A stretch of DNA of 64,000 bases from Lewinella sp. JB7 (GTDB lineage: Bacteria; Bacteroidota; Bacteroidia; Chitinophagales; Saprospiraceae). Below, one piece after another: positions 52,102 to 61,340 of the stretch. The notes below the pieces were generated by a model, which worked only from the letters and a program-made list of their open reading frames with translations, searched no databases and was not told the DNA's origin. The stretch is from positions 248,001-312,000 of the forward strand of contig NZ_JANCTD010000005.1 in NCBI RefSeq assembly GCF_024297185.1. The letters run 5' to 3'. Both the position numbers and the translations under genes were made by a program. How positions within the stretch are numbered: the first letter of the stretch is position 1; each line of letters starts with the position of its first letter.

Positions 52102-53460
52102 ATGGAAATAAAAAACAACATCCTCGAAACCATCGGCAATACTCCCATGGTCGAACTCCACAAGGTCGTCCGGGAAGTACCCTGCCGCGTGCTCATGAAG
52201 GTCGAAACCTTCAACCCCGGGCATTCCATCAAGGACCGCATGGCCCTCAAGATGGTCGAGGACGCCGAAGCCGACGGTCGCCTGCGGCCCGGGGGCACCA
52301 TCATCGAATGTACCAGCGGCAACACCGGCATGGGACTCGCCCTGGCCGCCTGCGTGAAAGGGTACCGCTGCATCTTCACCACCAGCGACAAACAGAGTAA
52401 GGAGAAGCTTGACATCCTGCGGGCCATGGGCGCCGAAGTGATCGTATGCCCGACTAACGTAGCGGCCGACGATCCCCGCAGTTACTATTCGGTGGCCGAG
52501 CGCCTCAGCCAGGAGATCCCTAACAGCTTCTGGTTCAACCAGTACGACAACCTCAGCAATCGCCTGGCGCACTACGAAAGCACCGGTCCGGAGATCTGGC
52601 GGCAGACCGACGGCCGGGTCACCCACGTTGTCATCGGCGTCGGCACCGGCGGTACCATCAGCGGCGTGGGCAGGTACCTCAAGGAGCAGAACCCCGACGT
52701 GCAAATGTGGGGCATCGACACCTACGGCTCGGTCTTCAAGAAATATAAGGAAACCGGGGAGTTCGACGAGAAGGAGATTTACCCCTACATCACCGAGGGC
52801 ATCGGGGAGGACATCCTGCCGAAGAACGTCGACTTCGACGTCATCGACCGCTTCGAAAAGGTGACGGATAAGGACGGAGCCGTCATGGCCCGCCGCCTGG
52901 CCCGCGAGGAGGGGCTTCTGCTGGGCTACTCCGCCGGCAGTGCGGTAGCCGGCCTGGTCCAGCTAAGGGATGAACTCAAACCCGACGACCTGGTCGTGGT
53001 GGTTATCCACGACCACGGCAGCCGCTACATCGGCAAGATCTACAACGACGACTGGATGCGCGACCGCGGTTTCCTCGACAGTGAGCTCCGGGTGCGCGAC
53101 CTCATCAGCCAGAAAGGAAACGGCGCCCTCACCGGCGTGAACCGCGACGACAGCGTCCGCGAAGCCCTCCGGATCATGAAGGAGCACGAATTCAGCCAGA
53201 TGCCCGTAATGAATGGCGAAGAAGTCGTCGGCTCCATCATCGAAACCGACGTGCTCAATTACCTGCTCGCCAATCCTCTCGACCACGCCGAACGGCCCGT
53301 GCGCGAGATCATGCGCAAACCCTTTCCGGAGGTGAGCACCGACCTGACGCTGTCCGAACTGGGCAGGCACATCACTAAGGAGAACCCCGCGGTAGTCGCC
53401 ACGGACCGCAGCGGCCGCAAGCACCTCATTGCTCAGTACGACATTCTGCAGGCGATCTAG
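52102..53460 (+). CDS. Cystathionine beta-synthase / cysteine synthase with CBS domains
   Basis: 452 residues. The PLP fold-type II domain opens IKNNILETIGNTPMVELHKV with the Schiff-base Lys at K44 in NPGHSIKDRMALKM; phosphate loop GVGTGGTISGVGRYL; substrate loop TSGNTGMGLALA. Two CBS domains form the C-terminus (about 330-452, VRDLISQKGNGALTGVNRDD). This order is that of cystathionine beta-synthase; cysteine synthase activity cannot be excluded. It would condense serine or O-acetylserine with homocysteine or sulfide. The N-terminal haem region of the human enzyme is missing. Confidence 0.92.
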   Translation: MEIKNNILETIGNTPMVELHKVVREVPCRVLMKVETFNPGHSIKDRMALKMVEDAEADGRLRPGGTIIECTSGNTGMGLALAACVKGYRCIFTTSDKQSKEKLDILRAMGAEVIVCPTNVAADDPRSYYSVAERLSQEIPNSFWFNQYDNLSNRLAHYESTGPEIWRQTDGRVTHVVIGVGTGGTISGVGRYLKEQNPDVQMWGIDTYGSVFKKYKETGEFDEKEIYPYITEGIGEDILPKNVDFDVIDRFEKVTDKDGAVMARRLAREEGLLLGYSAGSAVAGLVQLRDELKPDDLVVVVIHDHGSRYIGKIYNDDWMRDRGFLDSELRVRDLISQKGNGALTGVNRDDSVREALRIMKEHEFSQMPVMNGEEVVGSIIETDVLNYLLANPLDHAERPVREIMRKPFPEVSTDLTLSELGRHITKENPAVVATDRSGRKHLIAQYDILQAI

Positions 53461-53468
53461 GCGGGTAC

Positions 53469-54101
53469 TCAATCCCGGCGTTTCTCGAACACCGCCTCCC
53501 CTGAGTCGAGGTTAACGGCCGTGAGGTAGCCCATCCCCGCTACCGACATGGCGCAACCCGAGTCGATGCACGCCCGCCCGGTACGCCGCATGTGGACCAC
53601 GTTCTCGGCGACGGTCGTGCGCGTGGCCGGGGTGTGGCCGTACAGCACGATCCGATCGCTAAGCCAGTTGCGGTCGATCTCGTCTTCCCAGTGGCGGGCC
53701 CACAGCATGCTGTCGGTATCGCCGAGGGGGTCGTCGACTCCGAAGTTCAGTCCGGCGTGCACCAGCAGGTAGCCCGGCGTCTCGTAGTAGTAGGGGAGGG
53801 CATCGATCCACCGTTCCACGTCGTCGCGATTGCGGCGGTGGGGCCGGTAGTCCCAGGGCGTATTGGCGGAGCCTAATGCATCCAGCAGCATCTGTTCGTG
53901 GTTGCCGCGCAAACAGACGACCGGGAAGCCGTCGTGTACCATCTTCCAGATCATGCGCAGCACGCCGAAACTATCGGGACCCCGATCGATGTAGTCGCCG
54001 AGTAGGAACAACTGGTCGGACGTCCGCAGACCGATGCGTTCCAGCAACCGGCTGAAGGTGCGCGGGCAGCCGTGAATGTCGGAGATCGCGTAACGGGCCA
54101 T
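53469..54101 (-). CDS. Calcineurin-type metallophosphoesterase (serine/threonine phosphatase-like)
   Basis: 210 residues. The PPP metal motifs are complete: AISDIHGC, LLGDYIDRGPDS, LRGNHEQ, then VHAGLNFG and YGHTPATRT. The small size and GDYIDRG wording place it with bacterial PrpA/ApaH-like phosphatases. It may dephosphorylate proteins or Ap4A. The gene starts 3 bases after the oxidoreductase stop, so they share a transcript. Confidence 0.9.
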   Translation of the reverse strand: MARYAISDIHGCPRTFSRLLERIGLRTSDQLFLLGDYIDRGPDSFGVLRMIWKMVHDGFPVVCLRGNHEQMLLDALGSANTPWDYRPHRRNRDDVERWIDALPYYYETPGYLLVHAGLNFGVDDPLGDTDSMLWARHWEDEIDRNWLSDRIVLYGHTPATRTTVAENVVHMRRTGRACIDSGCAMSVAGMGYLTAVNLDSGEAVFEKRRD

Positions 54102-54104
54102 CGG

Positions 54105-55250
54105 CTAGAGGTAAACCCAGCCCTGCTCCTCGTTGCTCTTCAGAATGGCGTCGCAGAGCACGAGCTCCTGGTGGCCGTCGGTGAAGGTGGCGTATAGTTC
54201 TTCGCCAGCCGCCGTATCGCCGAGCACGGCGTCGTAGAAGGAGCGGAAGCACTGCTTGAAGGTGTCGGGGAAGCCTTCGTTGTGTCCGCCGGGGTAGTTA
54301 ATGAAGCGGCCCGCCGTGCCGGTCATCAGACCGGGATCCTTCATGAGTACCTGATTGAGCTCGCCGCGCCGACCGATGGCGAGTTCGTTGGGTCGTTCAC
54401 TGTTCCATTCGTAGGCCGCCCCCTGGGTGGCGATGTCGTACTTGAGTTGGTTCTTGTGGCCGGCGCTTACCTGGGATACGAACAGTTGCCCGCGGGCCCC
54501 GCCCTTAAACTTGAAGAGGATGCTCGCGCAGTCGTCGGTAGTGACGTCGATGGATTCGGTGGCCTGTGCCTTTTCGGAATCCTTCGTGAAGCTCGACACC
54601 TCTCCGAGCGGCCGTTTACGCTGGGGGTGCACCGTAGTCAGGTCGGCCAGCACCGCCTCGGCCTCCAGCCCGGTGAGGAAGTGGACGAGGTCGAGCCAGT
54701 GGGTGCCGATGTCGGATACCGCCCGCAGCGCTCCGCCCTGGTCGGCGAGTACGCGCCAGTTGTAGTCGGTATCGTAGAGGAGCCAGTCCTGCTGGTAGCT
54801 GCCCGTGACGGAAAAGATGCGGTCGTTGGAATCGCGCAGGCGGTCGCGGACCTCCAGGTTGATGGGGTAGAAGCGTAGGTTGTAATTGACCCCGGTCTTC
54901 AGGTTGCTCTTGCGGGCGAGTTCGACGAGTTCGGCGCCCTGCTCCGAGGTCATGGCCAGGGGCTTTTCGCACATCACGTGTTTGCCGGCGGCCAGGGCCT
55001 GCTTCACCATCGGGTAGTGCAGCACGTTGGGGACGGCCAGGTGGACGGCGTCGATCTCCTCGTCGGCCAGCAGTTCTTCGAAGTTGGCGTAGGGGTGGGC
55101 CAGGTTCAGCTGCTTGCAGGCACTGGTAGACTCTTCCAGGTCCTTCCCGAGCAGTCCCTTGACGTGAATGCCGAGGCGGCGGAGGCCTTCGACGTGAACG
55201 GGTCCGATGAATCCGGCGCCGGCGACGGCCACGGTGATGGAGTTATACAT
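54105..55250 (-). CDS. Gfo/Idh/MocA-family oxidoreductase
   Basis: 381 residues. The NAD(P)-binding Rossmann start is ITVAVAGAGFIGPVHVEGLR, the family motif CEKPLA lies near residue 95, and DIGTHWLDLVHFLTG gives the substrate-site His. Such enzymes oxidise or reduce sugars or inositol derivatives; this one is unassigned. ATG 55250 is preferred; the in-frame extension upstream is repeat sequence. First gene of a two-gene unit with the phosphatase. Confidence 0.92.
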   Translation of the reverse strand: MYNSITVAVAGAGFIGPVHVEGLRRLGIHVKGLLGKDLEESTSACKQLNLAHPYANFEELLADEEIDAVHLAVPNVLHYPMVKQALAAGKHVMCEKPLAMTSEQGAELVELARKSNLKTGVNYNLRFYPINLEVRDRLRDSNDRIFSVTGSYQQDWLLYDTDYNWRVLADQGGALRAVSDIGTHWLDLVHFLTGLEAEAVLADLTTVHPQRKRPLGEVSSFTKDSEKAQATESIDVTTDDCASILFKFKGGARGQLFVSQVSAGHKNQLKYDIATQGAAYEWNSERPNELAIGRRGELNQVLMKDPGLMTGTAGRFINYPGGHNEGFPDTFKQCFRSFYDAVLGDTAAGEELYATFTDGHQELVLCDAILKSNEEQGWVYL

Positions 55251-56607
55251 AGTTCGCTTGGTGTTGTGTACGGGGCGCCAATATAGAAAACCCCCGGGCC
55301 GGCACCGCAACAATGTGCGGGGGATTTACGGGCGCGCAGTCGTTCGGTCGCGAGCAGTAGGCGTTCCTACCACTGCGCTACCTGCGGATGGCTCCGGTGG
55401 GTCGAGCGGCTCCGGTCCGAGACACCACAGGTCGAGGCGTTGCACGCCGAGGGGCCGGGAATTCCAAGGTCGAGCGGCCTCTGGTTCGAGACGGGGCACC
55501 GCAGATTCAGGTCGAGGCGTTGCACGCCGAGCAGCCGATAATTTTAAGGTCGAGTGGCCTCCGGTCCGAGACGGGGCACCGCAGATACAGGTCGAGGCGT
55601 TGCACGCCGAGCATCTACAGTCTTTGCATTATCACCCGCCGTCTTGATAGGACACAGGAGGCACCACGGATGGCCACCGATTATTCACGGATTGAGCCTT
55701 ACCCGGCGGCAAAACAAAGTGCACGGCTGACCAGGTCGTAAGCCTAGCGGCGGCGCGCGGGAGGGAAGTATTTCGAAGAGTGCAGGTCGAGCGGCCTCCG
55801 GTCCGAGACGGGGTACCGCAGACATAGGTCGAGGCGTTGCACGCCGTGCAGCTCGAGTCTTTACATACCCGCCGTCTGAACGGACACAAGGGGCACCACG
55901 GATGGCCACCGATTATTCACGGATTGAGCCTTACCCGGCGGCAAAACAAAGTGCACGGCTGACCAGATCGTAAGCCTTGCGGCGGCGCGCGGGAGCAAAG
56001 TATTTCGGATGCAGACCGACGAGTTTAGGTCGAGCGGCCTCTGGTCCGAGATGGGTCGCCGCACATTCAGGTCGAGGCGTTGCACGCCGAGCAGCCCGAG
56101 TGTTTACGTAGTCACCCGCCGGCTGAGCGGACACGGTAGAGCACCACGGATGACCACCGATTATTCACGGATTGAGCCTTACCCGGCGGCAAAACAAAGT
56201 GCACGGCTGACCAGATCGTAAGCCTAGCGGCGGCGCGCGGGAGCAAATTATTTCGGATGCAGACCGACGAGTTCAGGTCGAGTGGCCTCTGGTCCGAGAC
56301 ATCATAGGTCGAGGCATTGCACGCCGAGGGGCCGAGAATTTTGAGGTCGAGTGGCCTCCGGTCCGAGACGGGGCACCGCAGATACAGGTCGAGGCGTTGC
56401 ACGCCGAGCGGCCCGAGTGTTTACATAATCACCCGCCGCCTGAGCGGACACGGTAGAGCACCACGGATGGCCACCTATTTTCACGGATTGAGCCCTGCTC
56501 GGCGGCCAGATATGCATACTGCTGAGCAGATAGTACGCCGGGCGGCGGCGCGCGGGAACCATAGCCTACCACAACAGCGGTGTATCTTGGTACCCAAACG
56601 ATATCCC
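55251..56607. other. 1.36-kb gene-free region made of repeats
   Basis: Between divergent genes (oxidoreductase and SnoaL-like protein). It is almost wholly the P/Q repeat array (55398-56409) inside ~240-bp super-units, and promoter sequence at each end. The frames here give peptides like VEALHAEQ and SRRCTPS in several phases, which is the mark of repeats read in different frames, not genes. Confidence 0.85.
55398..56560. repeat. Two-box (P/Q) repeat array with ~240-bp super-units, locus B
   Basis: Same boxes as locus A, on the other strand. P boxes (AGGTCGAGTGGCCTCCGGTC) start at 55398 (variant), 55467, 55547, 55784, 56027, 56275 and 56344. Q boxes (AGGTCGAGGCGTTGCACGCC) start at 55429, 55509, 55589, 55826, 56069, 56306 and 56386. 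P-to-Q spacing is 42 in five pairs and 31 in two; Q-to-P is 38 where no insert intervenes. Longer units contain ACCACGGATGGCCACCGATT, CCTTACCCGGCGGCAAAACA and GGCGGCGCGCGGGAG, starting at 55662, 55894, 56142 and 56459. Confidence 0.92.
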
Positions 56608-57012
56608 GTGCAGTTACCCGTAGTCCTGATTTTCGCCCTGTTGCCCTTTTTTGCCGTAGCCCAGTCATCCGCCGACCCTTACGCGGCCGTCACGCCGGTG
56701 CAGACGCAGCTTGACGCGTACAACACGGGTGACCTGGAGGGATTTCTGAGCGCCTACGCCGACGACGTCAAAATCTACACCTTTCCGGATGAGCTCGTCG
56801 GTGAAGGCAAGGACAACATGCGCGAACGATACGGCCGGATGTTCCGGGAGATGCCCGAACTGCACTGCCGCCTGGTCAGCCGGACGGTCATGGGCAACCG
56901 GATCCTGGACCACGAAAGCGTCGTCTTCCGCAAGGGGGGAAACCCCACGGAAGTCATTGCCATCTACCTGGTAGAGGAGGGACTAATCACCGAGGTCCGG
57001 TTTTTGCGGTAA
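56608..57012 (+). CDS. Exported SnoaL-like (NTF2-fold) protein
   Basis: 134 residues from GTG 56608. A signal peptide (PVVLIFALLPFFAVAQ) is followed by a cone-shaped NTF2-like domain: VTPVQTQLDAYNTGDLEGFL, SAYADDVKIYTFPDE, and HESVVFRKGGNPTEVIAIYL. Family: SnoaL/DUF4440/steroid isomerase-like, with varied or no catalysis. The start is uncertain, since no ATG gives a good signal; the upstream in-frame ATG lies in repeat sequence. TATCTTGG at 56582 is a weak -7 box. Confidence 0.75.
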   Translation: MQLPVVLIFALLPFFAVAQSSADPYAAVTPVQTQLDAYNTGDLEGFLSAYADDVKIYTFPDELVGEGKDNMRERYGRMFREMPELHCRLVSRTVMGNRILDHESVVFRKGGNPTEVIAIYLVEEGLITEVRFLR

Positions 57013-57204
57013 CGTATCCGGTCCGGGGGGAAGCGGGATGCCTTAAGTTCACGGGGGAGCATCGGTCGGGCCGACGTTAAATATTTCCCGGGCCGTAACG
57101 CGGTGGAGTGTGCGGGGATAGAAGGATGTAGCTCGTTTATCGGAGCCTGTCACCCGAAAAGGGGGATGCGGCCTCTATTTCGATCATCCATTAATTCCAA
57201 CGTC

Positions 57205-60200
57205 ATGTTACTCATTTACCTGCTTGCGGGGGGGCTCCGGCTGCTCCGTTACCTCCTCATGCCGTGCCTCCTGATCGGATGGTCGGCCACCATCGCGGCG
57301 CAGTCGCCGCCGGTCGTCATCGATTTTGAAGGCCTTCAGGGCACCCTGACCGACGGCCCCGAACTCGACCCTTTCGGAATTTCCTTCGGCACGCCGAGCG
57401 TTAGTCTCCAGGACCTGCCGCCGCTCAATCTCAGCCCTCCCCGTGGGGTCACCGTATTTACCCGCCGCGATGCGCCCTCCGGCCAGCAGGTTGCGGCCAA
57501 CTGTAGCGGAGGAATAAGCTGCGAGTTTCCCTCCAATGCCGTCCTGATGGAGTTTGCCGAGCCGACCGCGAGCTTGTCTTTTCGGATTCAGGGGTTCAAC
57601 CCCACGGATCAGTTTCTGATCTACGGATACGACGAGGCGGGCGCGGTGAGCCTATTGCGCAGCGTGCCGGCTACGACGGATTACCAGACCGTACGGGTGC
57701 CCGGCGCGAAGGGCTACATCATCGACCTCTCGGGCAGCAGCTCCTTCCGGGCCTTTTTCCTCGATGACATCAGCTACACCCCGGCCCGGGGGGGCGACCA
57801 GGTCGAAATGAACTGCGGGACCGGGGACGAGCTCCTCGAGCGCCTGGAAACCGACGCCGTTTTTCGCCAGAACTACGACCGCATCGAACGGCTTACCCAG
57901 GAATACATTCGTACCCTGCGGGAGGGCGGCGGGCTCGGCTTCGGTGGGGAGGTAATCACCATTCCGGTCGTCGTGCACGTCGTGTACAAGAACGCCACCG
58001 AGAACATCACGGACGCTCAGATCCAGAGTCAGATCGACGCCCTCAACGAACTCTTCCGGGCAACGAACCCGGGGATTGCCGCGGTGCCCTCCGCCTTCTC
58101 CCCTCAGGTGGCCGACATGCAACTGCAGTTCGCGCTGGCCAGCCGGGATCCGGAGTGCGAACCCACGAACGGCATCACTCGAACGTCCACTACCACGCCC
58201 TTCTTTACTACCAGCTCGACCAGTACCGACCCCCTGGTCCGGAATCCGGTGAAGTTCGCGGCTACGGGTGGCCGGGCCGGATGGCCGGCGGATGAATACC
58301 TGAATATCTGGGTATGCGACGTCGCCAGCGGACTACTGGGGTACTCCTCCTGGCCGGCGGATCTGGCTAGCCGACCGGCCGAAGACGGCGTCGTCATGGA
58401 TTATACCGCCTTCGGTACCGTAGGCACGGCCGGCAGTCCCTTCGATCAGGGGTACGTCTGCGGTCACGAGATCGGCCACTGGCTGAACCTCCGCCACATC
58501 TGGGGCGACGACCAGCTGGAACCGGATAATTGCGCCTTTTCCGACCTGGTGGACGATACGCCGAACCAGGGCGTCAACAACACCGGTTGTCCGGCATTCC
58601 CTAGCGTGTCGTGTGATAATGGCCCGGACGGCGACATGTTCATGAACCAGATGGACTACACCGACGACGCCTGCCGCACGATGTTTACCGTGGGGCAACA
58701 CGTGCGCGCGGCCGCTACGCTCTTCGGGGTACGGGCCTCCATCATCGGCTCCGACGCCCTCGCTCCGCCGCCCGCCAGTCCGGCCGATCCTGATCTGTGG
58801 TCCGCCGATACCCACGACGACGTGGGCAACGAGCCTAACGCTTCCGGAGAGGCCATGTACCATAGCGCGGATATCTGGGTACGCCGCACGAACGATGGCT
58901 TCCTCAACCAAGAACACCAGAATCCCGTATACCGCTCCTCCGGCGAACCCAACTACGTTTACGTCCGCGTGCGCAACCGGGGGTGCGGAGACAGCCAGAC
59001 CGGCACCACCAACCTCTACTGGGCGAAGGCGGGGTCCGGACTGAGCTGGCCCACGCCCTGGGACGGTAGTATCGTGGCCCCCGCCCTGATGGGCGACCCG
59101 ATCGGCAGCCAGTCGGTCACCGTAGCCGGCGGAGAATTCGAGATTCTGGAGTTCGCGTGGACCGTGCCGAACCCCGACGACTACGCCGCCATTCCGGGGG
59201 ACGAGGCGCACTTCTGTCTGCTGTCCCGCATCGACGAACCGGGGGGGATGACCTTTCCCGAAACCGCTAATCTCTACCAGAACGTCCAGAACAATAACAA
59301 CATCGTCTGGAAAAACATCAGCATCGGTTCCGAGGACGCGGACGGGGGCGGCTTTGCCAGTCAGGTGATCGTGGGCAATTTCTCCCCGGGGTTCCAGCGA
59401 GTAAACCTTCGCTTCGATCTGCCGGGGCGGGAAGTTCGCTCCCTGTTCGACCACGGTCGGGTGATCGTGGAGCTGGGTGACCTGTACGAAATCTGGCGCG
59501 ACAACGATGCCCGGGGTACGAACGTGCTCATCCCCGAACCGGGAATCGTCGAATTGCTCGGTCCGGAATCGTCCATCGATCTACTCCCCCTGGAATCCGG
59601 GGAGTTGTTTGGGGTCCGGGTCCGCTTTGTCCCGGACGCGAACCCGGTCAACGCGGTGTATGCCCTGAATATGACGCAGGAAGATGCGGAAACCGGCGCA
59701 CCGATCGGGGGGAATCAGTTCCGCTTCCGGACCGCGGCGCGGGGAGTCCGCTTACCCGGCGACGGGGGCGGCTCCGGCGGGGATAATAGCCCTCCCGTAC
59801 TTCTGGATTGCCCGCAAACGGTGGCGCAATTCTGTGAGTTCCCCCTGACCGTAAGCGTCGATATGAGCAACGTACCCGTTCCCGATCAATTCCTGGGCAA
59901 CTTCACGGCGGCCCTGTACTACGATCCGACGGAGATTGAGTACGTCGGCGACGCGGAAATTCTGTCCGGATACACGGGCCGGATTAATACCACCACCCCC
60001 GGCGTCATCGTCTTTAATGGTGCCGACGCCACGGGCCACGAAGACCTCGTACCCATATTCACCGCCCGTTTTCGCGCGCTGGCTCCGGCGGGCGTTACCG
60101 TCGACCCGGACCTGACCCTCCGAACCCTGGCCGCGGCGACCACCTTCCGGGATCTGCTGCCGACCGCCACCGTACACAACTGCACCTTCACTATCTCCGA

Positions 60201-61170
60201 AAACCAGCTTCTCGGCGACGTAAACGGGGACGGACGGATCAACTCCACCGACGCCGCCCTCATCCTGGCGTACAGCGTAGGTAACCCGATTCCGGCCGGT
60301 GCCCGGGCCCGGATAGCCTCCGGTATTGCCGACGTGGATACGAGCGGAACGGTCACCGCCGCCGATGCTCTGCTGATCATTTCCTACGACGTGGGCCTGC
60401 CCGTCGCTTACCCACTGGGGACGGCCACCGTCTGTACCGACGCCGACCGCGTAAGCGAGGGTAAGCCGGTCGAAACCGGTCCGACCGTACCCGTGGAAGT
60501 CGCCCCGGAGCGTGACGGTATCGGCTACTCTCTGCCCCTCCGCATCGACATGCGCGGCAGCGGCGAGCGGCTCGGCAGCTACCAACTCGAGGTGACCTGG
60601 GACCCCGCCCGGTGGCAGTTTGACGGACTGCAGGACGGTTCGACGCCCGGATTCGCCCGACCTACCGTCAATCTGCGGGAAACCGCTTCGGGTAGACTGC
60701 GCCTGGCACACGCTTACGCCCCCGGATCGGACGGGCTAGTCCATCTGGGCAACATCCGGCTGCTGCCCCGCGACGCGGACATGGAAGGGGCGCCGGAGCC
60801 CGGGGTAGTCCTGAGCGACCTGACCGCCGCCGGCACCTTTCACGCCCTACAGCCGGTGCTGGTCCGACAAACCACGGCGGTGGGTAATCCCGACGGTATT
60901 GATGGGGTGACGTTTACAACCTTCCCCAACCCGTTTCGGGGCGCGACGACCCTTACCGTCGAACTGACCCGGACGGGCCCCCTCACGCTATCCATCCTGG
61001 ATGCCCGCGGCCGGGAGGTGGCGGAACTGGGTGCCGGCGATTATCCGGCCGGAGCGCACCGCTTTCACTGGAGAGCCGATGGTCCCTCATCGCTGCCCGC
61101 TGGCGTGTACGTCGCGCGGATCCGGGTAGGGACTCGGGTGATGACCAGGCGACTAGTGTTGCTGCGCTAG
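57205..61170 (+). CDS. Giant secreted M43-type metalloprotease with cohesin-like and dockerin-like domains
   Basis: 1321 residues from ATG 57205. Signal peptide (LLMPCLLIGWSATIAAQ), then a lectin-like beta domain (about 35-190), a pappalysin-type catalytic domain with zinc motif HEIGHWLNLRH near residue 421 and Met-turn MNQMDYTDD near 480, and beta modules (about 520-860). Then a cohesin-like domain (about 868-995, FTAALYYDPTEIEYVGD), a dockerin-like pair of Ca2+ loops (DVNGDGRINSTDAALILAY near 1005 and DVDTSGTVTAADALLIISY near 1044), a second cohesin-like domain (about 1085-1220) and a type IX sorting domain (about 1237-1321, FPNPFRGATTLTVEL). Extracellular or surface-bound. Confidence 0.9.
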   Translation: MLLIYLLAGGLRLLRYLLMPCLLIGWSATIAAQSPPVVIDFEGLQGTLTDGPELDPFGISFGTPSVSLQDLPPLNLSPPRGVTVFTRRDAPSGQQVAANCSGGISCEFPSNAVLMEFAEPTASLSFRIQGFNPTDQFLIYGYDEAGAVSLLRSVPATTDYQTVRVPGAKGYIIDLSGSSSFRAFFLDDISYTPARGGDQVEMNCGTGDELLERLETDAVFRQNYDRIERLTQEYIRTLREGGGLGFGGEVITIPVVVHVVYKNATENITDAQIQSQIDALNELFRATNPGIAAVPSAFSPQVADMQLQFALASRDPECEPTNGITRTSTTTPFFTTSSTSTDPLVRNPVKFAATGGRAGWPADEYLNIWVCDVASGLLGYSSWPADLASRPAEDGVVMDYTAFGTVGTAGSPFDQGYVCGHEIGHWLNLRHIWGDDQLEPDNCAFSDLVDDTPNQGVNNTGCPAFPSVSCDNGPDGDMFMNQMDYTDDACRTMFTVGQHVRAAATLFGVRASIIGSDALAPPPASPADPDLWSADTHDDVGNEPNASGEAMYHSADIWVRRTNDGFLNQEHQNPVYRSSGEPNYVYVRVRNRGCGDSQTGTTNLYWAKAGSGLSWPTPWDGSIVAPALMGDPIGSQSVTVAGGEFEILEFAWTVPNPDDYAAIPGDEAHFCLLSRIDEPGGMTFPETANLYQNVQNNNNIVWKNISIGSEDADGGGFASQVIVGNFSPGFQRVNLRFDLPGREVRSLFDHGRVIVELGDLYEIWRDNDARGTNVLIPEPGIVELLGPESSIDLLPLESGELFGVRVRFVPDANPVNAVYALNMTQEDAETGAPIGGNQFRFRTAARGVRLPGDGGGSGGDNSPPVLLDCPQTVAQFCEFPLTVSVDMSNVPVPDQFLGNFTAALYYDPTEIEYVGDAEILSGYTGRINTTTPGVIVFNGADATGHEDLVPIFTARFRALAPAGVTVDPDLTLRTLAAATTFRDLLPTATVHNCTFTISENQLLGDVNGDGRINSTDAALILAYSVGNPIPAGARARIASGIADVDTSGTVTAADALLIISYDVGLPVAYPLGTATVCTDADRVSEGKPVETGPTVPVEVAPERDGIGYSLPLRIDMRGSGERLGSYQLEVTWDPARWQFDGLQDGSTPGFARPTVNLRETASGRLRLAHAYAPGSDGLVHLGNIRLLPRDADMEGAPEPGVVLSDLTAAGTFHALQPVLVRQTTAVGNPDGIDGVTFTTFPNPFRGATTLTVELTRTGPLTLSILDARGREVAELGAGDYPAGAHRFHWRADGPSSLPAGVYVARIRVGTRVMTRRLVLLR

Positions 61171-61197
61171 CTGAGTTAAATTGTGTGTTCTGTTCCC

Positions 61198-61235
61198 GCG
61201 TCCGCCCGGCTTGTTGCCGGCGGGCGCTTTTTTTT
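61198..61235 (+). terminator. Rho-independent terminator of the metalloprotease gene
   Basis: GCGTCCGCCCGGC pairs with GCCGGCGGGCGC (one bulge and one G-U) around TTGTT and is followed by eight T residues, 28 bases after the stop codon. Confidence 0.92.
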
Positions 61236-61270
61236 CCGTGCTTGTTAAGGATATTCAAAGAAGCGGCGTA

Positions 61271-61286
61271 TGTGATCGAGGTCACG
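61271..61286 (+). promoter_or_regulatory. CRP/FNR-like palindrome upstream of doxX
   Basis: TGTGATCGAGGTCACG matches the TGTGA-N6-TCACA pattern of CRP-family sites at 9 of 10 half-site bases. Its centre (61278.5) lies about 43 bases before the predicted transcription start at about 61322, close to the position used by activators that touch RNA polymerase. Confidence 0.5.
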
Positions 61287-61308
61287 CGGGGCGGGGTGGG
61301 GTGTCGGC

Positions 61309-61316
61309 TACGTTTG
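61309..61316 (+). promoter_or_regulatory. -7 element of the DoxX-DsrE-TlpA operon
   Basis: TACGTTTG is an exact TAnnTTTG match, 25 bases before the doxX ATG. No -33 TTG is found in the expected range, which fits a promoter that needs an activator. Confidence 0.55.
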
Positions 61317-61340
61317 TGGCATCGCAACAAGCAACTACTC

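Noticed and set aside
55388-56402. Several 60-117-codon frames in locus B
   Set aside because: All are readings of the P/Q boxes in different frames and on both strands.
49243-56409. CRISPR array
   Set aside because: The spacing is regular but the sequences between boxes are repeated, two different repeats alternate, and no cas gene is present.
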